Below the pieces are notes generated by a model. The model was not told the origin of the DNA and searched no databases. It saw only the letters and a program-made list of their open reading frames with translations. A DNA stretch of 19,590 nt from an uncultured Blautia sp. (lineage in GTDB: Bacteria > Bacillota > Clostridia > Lachnospirales > Lachnospiraceae): contig URVB01000060.1 in NCBI GenBank assembly GCA_900551075.1, positions 1 to 19,590 of the forward strand, in the 5' to 3' direction. Both the position numbers and the translations under genes were made by a program. Of the stretch, positions 7,685 to 14,462 are shown piece by piece (position 1 is the stretch's first letter; every line of letters begins with the position of its first letter).

Positions 7685-7860
7685 GAAAAAGCGCCAATTT
7701 CTACCTTGTTGACATTGATACTCAGGCACAGGGGCTTGTAGATTAAATGAAACAGGCACATGGTATCACAAAGAAGAAAATGCCTAAGAATGGACGGATG
7801 AATAACATAAAGGCATATCCGGTGGGGATTGTTGTGAATGAAGAAATCATTTTAGTATAG
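7685..7860 (+). other. Degraded reading frame between ABC operon and terminator; unrecognised
   Basis: One frame reads about 18 residues (ANFYLVDIDTQAQGLVD) up to TAA at 7744-7746, and continues directly with ATG 7747 for 37 residues ending IKAYPVGIVVNEEIILV at 7860. The composition is protein-like on both sides of the in-frame stop, suggesting the tail of a broken gene. No ribosome site precedes ATG 7747. I do not recognise the family. The strong terminator immediately after it would have ended this gene or the ABC operon. Confidence 0.35.
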
Positions 7861-7862
7861 GC

Positions 7863-7905
7863 AGAGAAAGGCAGCAGGAAGAAACCTCTGCTGCCTTTCT
7901 CTTTT
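7863..7905 (+). terminator. Strong rho-independent terminator
   Basis: AGAGAAAGGCAGCAG (7863-7877) pairs perfectly with CTGCTGCCTTTCTCT (7888-7902), a 15-bp stem with a 10-base loop, followed by TTT. It ends the ABC operon and insulates the TetR cassette. Confidence 0.92.
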
Positions 7906-8017
7906 GGGAGTAATTATTGAACGGTCTGAAATCTCGTGTTATAGGGTATATAATTTCCTACATGTGAAACTTGGGAATTTGAACTGCGATTTTCCTGTGT
8001 ATTTTCCTTAAAACCCA

Positions 8018-8046
8018 TTGACAGCTAACGAGTATTAGCTTATAAT
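8018..8046 (+). promoter_or_regulatory. Consensus sigma-A promoter of the TetR-methyltransferase cassette
   Basis: TTGACA (8018-8023), a 17-base spacer and TATAAT (8041-8046): both boxes and spacing match the vegetative consensus exactly. The spacer is filled by the first operator copy. Transcription would start near 8053, inside the second operator. Confidence 0.92.
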
Positions 8047-8066
8047 ATAGCTAATGAACATTAGCT
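8023..8066 (+). promoter_or_regulatory. Twin 18-bp operators for the TetR regulator
   Basis: AGCTAACGAGTATTAGCT (8023-8040) and AGCTAATGAACATTAGCT (8049-8066) are two copies of one dyad, the second with perfect 7-bp arms around a 4-bp centre. Centres are 26 bp apart. One fills the -35/-10 spacer, the other spans the expected start site, so a bound repressor would block polymerase. Assignment to the adjacent TetR protein is inferred from position. Confidence 0.8.
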
Positions 8067-8082
8067 GAAAAGAAGAGGCAAT

Positions 8083-8739
8083 ATGAGTGCAGAAAATACA
8101 AAACAAAAAATTATGATAGAAGCCCTAAAATTGTTTTCGCAATATGGGTATGAAGCAGTTAGCGTAGACCAAATTGCAAAAGCAGTAGGAATAAAAGCTC
8201 CATCCCTATATAAGCATTACAAAAGCAAGCAAGATATTTTTGACAGTATTCTTGCTAAGATGGAGCAACTCGACGAGGAAAGAGCAAAAGAATTTGATGT
8301 GCCAGAAGGAACGATTGAACAAATGCCTGAAAAATATAAAACAACACAAATCCACCAAGCGATTGCTTTTAGTAACGCTCAATTTATTTATTGGACGGAG
8401 GATGAATTTGCTTCTTGTTTCCGAAAAATGCTGATCTTAGAGCAATTTCGTAACGAAGAAATGAGCCGTCTATATCATCAATATATTTGCTCTGCTCCAC
8501 TTGACTATGTTTCTGACTTGCTTTTTAGTTTGGGGTTTGCAGACTATCGGGAATTAGCCGTTGAGTTTTTTGCACCGATGTTTCTTTTATATAGCGTTTA
8601 TGACGGTTCGACAAATAAGGAAGAAATCAAAAAATTATTAAACAACCATTTTGAAAAAATGCGTTTTCGATTAGAAAGCGAAAGTAAGAAATTAAAACAT
8701 TGTTCACTTATTGAAAGCAATAAAATCAATAATTTATAA
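8083..8739 (+). CDS. TetR/AcrR-family transcriptional regulator
   Basis: The 218-residue protein has an N-terminal HTH (about 8-52) with the typical layout VSVDQIAKAVGIKAPSLYKH followed by a K-rich YKSKQDIF helix. The C-terminal ligand domain is helical and not assignable to a known ligand class. The ATG at 8083 follows AGAGG (8074-8078). The promoter and twin dyads just upstream point to autorepression and joint control of the methyltransferase gene, which starts 16 bases after the stop. Codon use is AT-rich compared with the ABC genes to the left, suggesting separate origin of this cassette. Confidence 0.92.
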   Translation: MSAENTKQKIMIEALKLFSQYGYEAVSVDQIAKAVGIKAPSLYKHYKSKQDIFDSILAKMEQLDEERAKEFDVPEGTIEQMPEKYKTTQIHQAIAFSNAQFIYWTEDEFASCFRKMLILEQFRNEEMSRLYHQYICSAPLDYVSDLLFSLGFADYRELAVEFFAPMFLLYSVYDGSTNKEEIKKLLNNHFEKMRFRLESESKKLKHCSLIESNKINNL

Positions 8740-8755
8740 TTTGGAGGTAACAGAA

Positions 8756-9517
8756 TTGGAAACAAAAAACATATCTATGGTAGACTTAGTGCTTGAAGCA
8801 CATATCGGATTGGAACGACAAGGACCCGGAAGTCCCGAAGTTGTTGAACAGGCTCTCGGATTTCTTAAACCACTAAATCAGTTTTCACAAATTGCAGATT
8901 TAGGATGTGGAGCTGGGGGACAGACTATGCTGTTGGCACAATACTTATCTGGGACAATTACCGGTCTGGATATGTTCTCTAATTTTATAGACAAGCTAAA
9001 CGAAAATGCAAAAAGCCGAAATTTAGAAAACAGGGTAACGGGCATCACTGGCTCTATGGAGAATCTGCCATTTCAAAAAGATTCTTTGGACCTAATTTGG
9101 TCGGAAGGTGCAATTGACAATATTGGTTTTAGAGAGGGGCTTTTACATTGGCACGACTTTCTTAAAATAGGGGGTTTTGTTGCAGTAACTTGTCCGTCTT
9201 GGTTTACGAAGGAACATCCGATTGTTGTTGAAAAATTCTGGTCTGATGCAGGAAGCTGCATAAATTCTATTAGTAATAATATAGAAGCCATGCAGGAATG
9301 CGGTTATCAGTTTGTTGCGTCCTTTGCTTTGCCAGAATATTGTTGGACAGATAACTACTTTATTCCACGGAAAGCAGCAATTGACAAACTCTTGGAGAAA
9401 TATGCCGGTAATGAAACGATGATTGAATATTCCGCACAAAACCAATATGAAACGGAGCTTTATTCAAAGTATAGCCAACATTACGGTTATGTGTTTTATA
9501 TCGGGAGGGCTATATAA
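8756..9517 (+). CDS. Class I SAM-dependent methyltransferase
   Basis: This protein of about 253 residues has the Rossmann-type SAM site: motif I IADLGCGAGGQTMLLA, acidic motif near GLDMF, a third region around MENLPFQKDSLDLIWSEGA, and LKIGGFVAVTCPSWF after it. It resembles UbiE/MenG-like small-molecule methyltransferases; the substrate is unknown. I place the start at TTG 8756, because GGAGG at 8743-8747 lies 8 bases upstream; the in-frame ATG at 8711 overlaps the TetR gene and has no such site, and ATG 8777 is another option. It forms a two-gene cassette with TetR and ends in a terminator at 9564. Self-resistance or detoxification by methylation is a reasonable guess only. Confidence 0.88.
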   Translation: METKNISMVDLVLEAHIGLERQGPGSPEVVEQALGFLKPLNQFSQIADLGCGAGGQTMLLAQYLSGTITGLDMFSNFIDKLNENAKSRNLENRVTGITGSMENLPFQKDSLDLIWSEGAIDNIGFREGLLHWHDFLKIGGFVAVTCPSWFTKEHPIVVEKFWSDAGSCINSISNNIEAMQECGYQFVASFALPEYCWTDNYFIPRKAAIDKLLEKYAGNETMIEYSAQNQYETELYSKYSQHYGYVFYIGRAI

Positions 9518-9563
9518 ATCCCCATTTTGCAATATATCATCACAGAGCCAGACGCACAGACGC

Positions 9564-9624
9564 AGAGCTGACGAATTTGTGAGAATGAAATCTTGAACTC
9601 ACAGTTTGTCGGCTCTATTCTTTT
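9564..9624 (+). terminator. Terminator of the TetR-methyltransferase cassette
   Basis: The arms 9564-9583 (AGAGCTGACGAA then TTTGTGAG) and 9598-9616 (CTCACAG then TTTGTCGGCTCT) pair along nearly their full length when G-U pairs are allowed, and ATTCTTTT follows. It ends 15 bases before the permease fragment begins. Confidence 0.75.
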
Positions 9625-9638
9625 ATACAGCACATAAA

Positions 9639-9752
9639 GAGGCAAAGGACCGGTACGAGCTTGCTCTAAACTCAGCTCAGGTTACCGGTGGATACGCTCG
9701 CTTATTTTCTGACTATGCAGGCGTGATGGTGCTTTCCATTCTGCCGGTATTT
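9639..9752 (+). pseudogene. ABC permease fragment from a paralogous operon
   Basis: This stretch matches bases 6376-6489 of the first permease gene, gap-free with 10 differences. It encodes EAKDRYELALNSAQVTGGYA and the first half of the following membrane helix (VMVLSILPVF), then leaves homology abruptly into ACTGAGCATTGG. The open frame around it (9606-9791) is only 61 codons with no convincing start. Many differences are silent or conservative, so the source copy was a functional diverged gene. It is a scar lying between the cassette terminator and the lipoprotein gene. Confidence 0.9.
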
Positions 9753-9908
9753 ACTGAGCATTGGTGCTTTTCTTTTGTGATAAAGTTTTAGAACATATTA
9801 GATACAATCACAACAGATTTTTTTAAACCGGTTTAGAGGATAATTAGAGATTGCTTTGATACAATACTTGGGAACTGCTGGTAAATGCAAAATGGAAAGG
9901 AGATCAAA

Positions 9909-10532
9909 ATGAAGAAAAAAGCAAGTAAAATACTGATGCTGACAGGAGTATTGTGCGTCATAGGAGTTACGGTTTGCGCCTGCCAGAGTACTAAGGAAGC
10001 CCCTGATCAAAAGCAGGAACAGGAAAATATGGAAGGCGCAGAATTGGGAGAAGATGCAGCAGAAGCTGAATTAAACATGGAACCAGAAAAAGATGATATG
10101 GATGAGGAGAACGGTAACGAGCCTTCCTCTGAAACAGAAGAACCAAATGATAGCAAAGAAAAGCCGGTTGAGACAGGAAAATCAAACGACGGCAGCATTA
10201 AAGAAGATTCCCCAAACCTGGAAGGAAGCATTAAAGAGATTAAGGAAACACAGCTTACGGTTGTGGAAGCGATTACAGGACAGTCGGAGCGCGGTGGAGA
10301 TATTATGGTAGATCCAGGAAGCGGTGATGATTCCGAATTTAACAAGATTGAGGTTACATATGATGAGGATACCGTATTTGTCATAAAGACCATTTATGAT
10401 GGTGGCGCGAGGTTTGAGACTGAAAAAGGGGTGGCGTCCGATCTTGCTGCGGGACAGATGGTTCAAGTATGGGGAACCTCCACAGCAGACGGGCTGAAGG
10501 CAGCGCAGATCACCATTGTAAAAGTGGAATAA
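9909..10532 (+). CDS. Secreted lipoprotein with acidic linker and small beta domain
   Basis: The 207-residue protein starts with a KKK signal region and hydrophobic core ending VTVCAC, a type II signal peptide with Cys25 the likely lipidated residue. Residues about 30-95 are a very acidic, E/D/N-rich low-complexity linker that would extend from the membrane. The last 100 residues (GSIKEIKETQLTVVEAITG onward to AAQITIVKVE) alternate hydrophobic strands, with a GQMVQVWGT turn reminiscent of OB-fold domains such as DUF5666 or DUF3221. The ATG at 9909 follows AAAGGAGA. Function is unknown. It has no operon partner: the MerR gene starts 108 bases later. Confidence 0.82.
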   Translation: MKKKASKILMLTGVLCVIGVTVCACQSTKEAPDQKQEQENMEGAELGEDAAEAELNMEPEKDDMDEENGNEPSSETEEPNDSKEKPVETGKSNDGSIKEDSPNLEGSIKEIKETQLTVVEAITGQSERGGDIMVDPGSGDDSEFNKIEVTYDEDTVFVIKTIYDGGARFETEKGVASDLAAGQMVQVWGTSTADGLKAAQITIVKVE

Positions 10533-10592
10533 AGCAGTTCCTGATTCTACTGATCGGCTTTTATGGATTTGAAGTTAGCTTTCTCTTTGCGC

Positions 10593-10621
10593 TTGTATAT
10601 TTCAGGTATCTGAAGTATAAT
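10593..10621 (+). promoter_or_regulatory. Candidate promoter of the MerR-type gene
   Basis: TTGTAT (10593-10598), a 17-base spacer and TATAAT (10616-10621) precede ATG 10641. The start site would fall near 10628, almost on the GGGAGG ribosome site, giving a very short leader. The -35 box is weak. Confidence 0.35.
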
Positions 10622-10640
10622 AAAGCTGGGAGGGATGCAA

Positions 10641-11657
10641 ATGAACTATCTCACTGCGAAAGAAGCCGCAGAAAAATGGATGGTATCCAGCCGTATGGTT
10701 GCATACTATTGTGAGTCGGGGAGAATTGATGGGGCTGTAAAAAGAGGAAAGACCTGGCTTGTCCCCTCAGATGCTGAAAAACCCATAGATAAGCGGTGTT
10801 CCAGAAAGATTGTAAAAGCCAAAGATGATCAATCTGGCAAAAATGTACTGGGCGCCGGAGACGAAGAAGCTGTAGTCTATCATACGAAAGACATTTTCAA
10901 TCATCTTGGTCTTACTCGTGAAACACTGAGGTATTATGAGGAAATCGGTTTGATTAGACCCAAAAGAGGGCAGAACAGTAAGTATCGGGAATTTGATTTA
11001 TATGATATGTCCCGCTTGATGTCCATTGATTTTTATAAAAAACGGGGGTTTTCTCCGATTGAAATAAAAACCTTACTGACAGCAGAGCCAGAGGAATACT
11101 CCGGAATGATTGACCATCAGATTGAAAATCTGCAGGCTCAGATGGACCGCCTTTCCAAGATGCAGAAGCGGTTGAGGGAAACACAGCGGTTTTACCAGGA
11201 TTTTGCTGAAAGCACCGGCAAGTTTGAGATTCGGGAATTTCCCCCGTATTATGTTGCCGAGCGGTTCCCTTCCGTGGCGTCCTTTAACGAATACAAAGAT
11301 AAAGTGCTGCGCTTTTTGAATCTGGAAGATGAAGATATTCTTTCAAGTATGATTCGGGTGCTCACTTTTGATAAAACAGGCTATAAAGGCTCAGAGATGT
11401 ATGTGGTTAAACCTGCTGGAAAAGCGCATGGCAGGCCGAATAAAGAGTATCTGGAGTATGGAAAATGTCTATATACTACATTGCTGGCAGACAATAGCGA
11501 TACATCTATTCCTGAGAAAATGTTTTCTCTATGTCATGAATGGGCTGAACAAAATCATGCAGCATTTCGTGGCATGGTATATATATTCATCCGTATGTCA
11601 ATGCTGAGTGGTCAGGGGGATAAGCACTTTTACGAGGTATGGGTTCCCTTGAAATAA
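10641..11657 (+). CDS. MerR-family regulator with two HTH modules and effector-binding domain
   Basis: The 338-residue protein has three parts. Residues 1-45 (MNYLTAKEAAEKWMVSSRMV to GKTWLVPSDA) form an excisionase-like HTH of the HTH_17 type. Residues about 79-148 form a classical MerR winged helix: VYHTKDIFNHLGLTRETLRY, YEEIGLIRP, then YKKRGFSPIEIKTLL. A coiled-coil dimer helix follows (about 155-190). Residues 195-338 (FEIREFPPYYVAERF to FYEVWVPLK) look like a GyrI/BmrR-type ligand-binding domain. It probably senses a small lipophilic compound. ATG 10641 has GGGAGG 7 bases upstream; ATG 10635 is too close. The first target may be the 19-bp-spacer promoter at 11688. Confidence 0.88.
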   Translation: MNYLTAKEAAEKWMVSSRMVAYYCESGRIDGAVKRGKTWLVPSDAEKPIDKRCSRKIVKAKDDQSGKNVLGAGDEEAVVYHTKDIFNHLGLTRETLRYYEEIGLIRPKRGQNSKYREFDLYDMSRLMSIDFYKKRGFSPIEIKTLLTAEPEEYSGMIDHQIENLQAQMDRLSKMQKRLRETQRFYQDFAESTGKFEIREFPPYYVAERFPSVASFNEYKDKVLRFLNLEDEDILSSMIRVLTFDKTGYKGSEMYVVKPAGKAHGRPNKEYLEYGKCLYTTLLADNSDTSIPEKMFSLCHEWAEQNHAAFRGMVYIFIRMSMLSGQGDKHFYEVWVPLK

Positions 11658-11687
11658 TTTTTACAAATATTTTTATATACTTCCCTC

Positions 11688-11718
11688 TTGACTTGGGGGT
11701 TTCCACCGGCCTTACACT
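11688..11718 (+). promoter_or_regulatory. Candidate MerR-activated promoter with 19-bp spacer
   Basis: TTGACT (11688-11693), a 19-base spacer and TACACT (11713-11718) fit the long spacing that MerR-family activators correct by twisting DNA. Inside the spacer, GGGGG (11695-11699), TTT and CCACC (11703-11707) form an imperfect dyad. Start of transcription would be near 11725, before the reductase genes. Confidence 0.45.
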
Positions 11719-11742
11719 TTATTTGTAAGGCCGGTGATTTTT
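11704..11742 (+). terminator. Rho-independent terminator after the MerR gene
   Basis: CACCGGCCTTACA (11704-11716) pairs perfectly with TGTAAGGCCGGTG (11724-11736) across a 7-base loop, and ATTTTTAT follows. It overlaps the -10 region of the candidate promoter above. Confidence 0.93.
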
Positions 11743-11778
11743 ATATCCGGGCCGAGTCAGATGGAAGGGAGAAAAAGA

Positions 11779-12288
11779 ATGCGTTTGCTCATTGTCAATA
11801 CACTGCCAAAAGACTGTGCAGAAGTTGAGAAAGCAATTTCCAGCCTGATAGGGAAGGCGTCGGAATATAAGATTTTCCATACAGAAGATATCAAAATCAT
11901 GCCTTGTATGGGTTGCAATGATTGTTGGCTAAAAACGCCCGGTATTTGTAGGATGAAAGATGGATACGAGCAGCTGCTGCGGACCTACCTGCAGTATGAT
12001 GCAGTGATTTTTATGTCCGGTACAGCTTTGGGTTTTATTGATTATAAAATGAAGAATATTGTAGATCGGATATTGCCAATAGCAACGATGTATACCAGAA
12101 TTGAGAATGGTCAGACACGCCATATTCCGCGCTATGAAAAGGAATTACGCTTTGGCCTCTTATATGCCGGCAACGGAAATCAGGAGTACCTGAAGCGTTG
12201 GATGCAGCGGTTCTGTCTCAATTTTCACGGAGTCAGTCTGGGGGCATTCCCCATTGCGGCTTGTGAGGAGGTATCGTTATGCATGTAG
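11779..12288 (+). CDS. Flavodoxin-fold NAD(P)H/FMN reductase with Cys motif
   Basis: The 169-residue protein belongs to the NADPH-dependent FMN reductase/flavodoxin superfamily: a first beta strand MRLLIVNTLP, the family's conserved Cys cluster MPCMGCNDCW plus GIC (C43, C46, C49, C57), and YDAVIFMSG as the second nucleotide-proximal strand. Relatives with this cluster are iron-sulphur flavoproteins or multimeric FMN reductases; whether these cysteines hold a cluster is not known. I start at ATG 11779, preceded by GGAAGGGAG, rather than at GTG 11734 inside the terminator. It overlaps the next gene by 10 bases, so the two reductases are probably made together and may dimerise. Confidence 0.82.
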   Translation: MRLLIVNTLPKDCAEVEKAISSLIGKASEYKIFHTEDIKIMPCMGCNDCWLKTPGICRMKDGYEQLLRTYLQYDAVIFMSGTALGFIDYKMKNIVDRILPIATMYTRIENGQTRHIPRYEKELRFGLLYAGNGNQEYLKRWMQRFCLNFHGVSLGAFPIAACEEVSLCM

Positions 12289-12941
12289 TAATTATCAGCG
12301 GCGCCGCACGGCCTCGGTCTAAGAGCAATACGGCGAAAATTATTGACGCTTTTTGCGTTGGCCTGAGCAATAGCCGGAATACATCGGAGATTTGGTATCT
12401 GTCAGACCGAAAGCAGTGGGAGAGTGCGAAAACCGCTTTTGCGGAAAATGAGAATATCCTGTTCGCCTTGCCGCTCTATGTGGAGAGTGTGCCGGGGATT
12501 ATGCTGGAGTTCTTAGCGGGCCTGTCCGCAAAAGCTCAGGCTGGGACTCGGATTTCCTTCCTTCTGCAAGGCGGATTCCCGGAAGTTTCCCAAGGGCGGT
12601 GCTGCGAAGAGTTTTTACAGACGCTGCCGAAGCAGTTTGGATGTGAGTATGGCGGTACTTTTATAAAAGGCGATATGTTCGGCCTTGGTCTGATGGGAGA
12701 AAAGCTGGGGGCAAAGCTGCTGCAGCCGTTTACTGAAGTTGGACAGCGGTTCGGAGAGTGCGGTCATTTCATTTCGGAAATCATCGAGGCTTTCTCCATA
12801 CCGGAATATCTGTCAGAAAAACAGATCCGTATGGCCAACGGTCCGCTCAGACACATTCAGAGGCTCATTATGCGCTATATTGCCAAACGACTTGGATGCA
12901 AGACAAGCTTAGGCGCAAAGCCGTTTCGTGAAATAAATTAG
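12279..12941 (+). CDS. NAD(P)H-dependent FMN reductase-like oxidoreductase
   Basis: The 220-residue protein has an N-terminal flavodoxin-like half: VVIISGAARPRSKSNTAKII matches the FMN-phosphate loop (GxxRxxSNT) and NILFALPLYVESVPGIMLEF matches the second loop seen in NAD(P)H-dependent FMN reductases. The C-terminal third has a basic helix (LRHIQRLIMRYIAKRLGCKT) and no transmembrane segment. GAGGAGG precedes ATG 12279. It sits between the preceding reductase (10-base overlap) and the second ABC exporter (26 bases on), so all four genes to 14388 probably share one transcript. Joint modification and export of a toxic compound is a possible but unproven theme. Confidence 0.8.
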   Translation: MHVVIISGAARPRSKSNTAKIIDAFCVGLSNSRNTSEIWYLSDRKQWESAKTAFAENENILFALPLYVESVPGIMLEFLAGLSAKAQAGTRISFLLQGGFPEVSQGRCCEEFLQTLPKQFGCEYGGTFIKGDMFGLGLMGEKLGAKLLQPFTEVGQRFGECGHFISEIIEAFSIPEYLSEKQIRMANGPLRHIQRLIMRYIAKRLGCKTSLGAKPFREIN

Positions 12942-12967
12942 CCAAGAGGGATACAGGAGGAACCGAT

Positions 12968-13684
12968 ATGATACAAATCCAAAACCTAATAAAAACTTTT
13001 GAGGGAAAAGAAGTGCTGCGACGGTTCAATATGAACGTGAAGCAAGGCAGCATTTATGGACTTCTCGGCGCAAACGGCGCCGGAAAGACCACAACCTTTA
13101 AATTGATTACTGGTCTGCTGCAGCCAACTTCCGGAACAATTCGCTTTCATGGAGATGAAATCCACACGCATAACAGAAAGTTCTTGAAAGAGATGGGAAT
13201 TCTGATTGAAACGCCTGTTTTCTATGAGCATCTTTCTGCAAGAGAAAATCTGGAGATTCATCTAAGCTATATGGAGTGCGATTTTGCAAGTATTGACGAG
13301 AGCTTGGCTATGGTTGGACTTGCCGACACAGGGAGACAATCCGTTTTTAAATTTTCTCTGGGTATGAAGCAGCGCCTGGCCATTGCGAGGGCGATCAGCC
13401 ACTCTCCAAAGCTTTTGGTATTGGACGAACCCATTAACGGGCTTGATCCTATGGGAATCCGTCAAGTGCGGGAGTTGTTTTTAATGTTGGCCAAAGACCG
13501 TGGTATGACGATTTTGATTTCCAGCCATATTCTAAATGAGATTGAACATGTAGCAGATCGGGTTGGCGTCTTGGTAAATGGAACCATTGCCAAAGATGTT
13601 TCCATATCGGAGGTAAAAAACAATAATCCAAATGGGTTGGAGGACTATTTTTTCAATATCATGAGCGGAGGTGTGGGGAAATGA
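12968..13684 (+). CDS. ABC transporter ATP-binding protein (BcrA-like)
   Basis: The 238-residue ATPase has Walker A GANGAGKT (34-41), a signature reading SLGMKQRLAIARA (130-142), Walker B LLVLDE (149-154), D-loop GLDP and switch His in SSHIL. The LGMKQ form of the signature is usual in bacitracin/lantibiotic immunity ATPases (BcrA, LanF types). It lacks the long C-terminal extension of the first ABC ATPase, so the two transporters are distinct. A strong site, AGGAGG, precedes ATG 12968. The stop overlaps the permease start by four bases (ATGA). Confidence 0.93.
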   Translation: MIQIQNLIKTFEGKEVLRRFNMNVKQGSIYGLLGANGAGKTTTFKLITGLLQPTSGTIRFHGDEIHTHNRKFLKEMGILIETPVFYEHLSARENLEIHLSYMECDFASIDESLAMVGLADTGRQSVFKFSLGMKQRLAIARAISHSPKLLVLDEPINGLDPMGIRQVRELFLMLAKDRGMTILISSHILNEIEHVADRVGVLVNGTIAKDVSISEVKNNNPNGLEDYFFNIMSGGVGK

Positions 13685-14388
13685 ATTTATTGAGATTGGA
13701 ACGGAAGAAAACGAATATCAAACCCTACTGTTTTGCGGCAGCGATGATATTTGTCTGTCTGTTAGGATTAACCTACATATTTGCCTGGATACCGAGCCTT
13801 GGAACAGCAGATTCCAATGCTACAGCGTTATTTTCAAACTATAAAGGAATATCAGCGATAAGCGGCGCTATTGCACTGATGTCATTTTCAGCCTTAGCGT
13901 CTGCCATGGGTTATCGGTATGTGATAAAGGAATTCAGTGGTACAAGCGCAGTCCTTCTTTTTACTTATCCCATTGACAGAAAGAAGCTGGTCTGGGCAAA
14001 GATTAAATTGTTGACGGCCTTCATTAGTGCGGCAGTTCTGCTGGTTTCTATCGGATGTTTTGTGATCTTCGCCGTAACCGGACAACTGTTTTCTTTGGTG
14101 GACGACACGCTTCCTTTGACGGATTATATTCTGATTATCCGAAACGCTTTTGTGCTGGCATGTCTTACAAACGGAATAACCCTCTGCGCATTGCGAGTCG
14201 GATTTATCAAAAAATCTAATTCAGTGACAGTGATCTGTGCAATCGTTTTCAGTATGCTGCTGGTGAATTTGGCAGCGGATATCAATAACAGCTTCAAAAT
14301 TACGCTCGTACTGTCGGTCATTACTCTGCTTGCCGGGTTATTACTGGTATGCAATATGGCACGGAAAGTAGAAAACATGGAAATCTGA
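13681..14388 (+). CDS. ABC transporter permease (LanE/BcrB-like)
   Basis: The 235-residue membrane protein has about six predicted helices: one near 17-36 (CFAAAMIFVCLLGLTYIFAW), a pair spanning 57-75 and 105-130, and three toward the C-terminus, the last around TLVLSVITLLAGLLLVCNMA. Size and topology match two-component lantibiotic/bacitracin exporter permeases such as the BcrB or LanE/G types. Starting ATGA overlaps the ATPase stop, so production is coupled. No second permease gene follows; the next gene is a TetR regulator with its own promoter. Confidence 0.85.
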   Translation: MNLLRLERKKTNIKPYCFAAAMIFVCLLGLTYIFAWIPSLGTADSNATALFSNYKGISAISGAIALMSFSALASAMGYRYVIKEFSGTSAVLLFTYPIDRKKLVWAKIKLLTAFISAAVLLVSIGCFVIFAVTGQLFSLVDDTLPLTDYILIIRNAFVLACLTNGITLCALRVGFIKKSNSVTVICAIVFSMLLVNLAADINNSFKITLVLSVITLLAGLLLVCNMARKVENMEI

Positions 14389-14404
14389 CAGCAGTAGATG
14401 CCTC

Positions 14405-14433
14405 TTGATAAAACTAATCCAATTAGTTATAAT
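14405..14433 (+). promoter_or_regulatory. Sigma-A promoter with palindromic operator before the second TetR gene
   Basis: TTGATA (14405-14410), a 17-base spacer and TATAAT (14428-14433). The dyad AACTAATCCAATTAGTT (14412-14428) has perfect 7-bp arms around CCA and fills the spacer. Autorepression by the gene at 14463 is the natural reading; this is inferred. Confidence 0.82.
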
Positions 14434-14462
14434 ATAAATACGGATAGTTTTGGAGGTGCGAA

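Noticed and set aside
13356..13400. Non-canonical ABC signature (LGMKQ in place of LSGGQ) as a sign of an inactive transporter
   Set aside because: This form is usual in BcrA/LanF-type exporter ATPases, and Walker A, Walker B and the switch His are intact.
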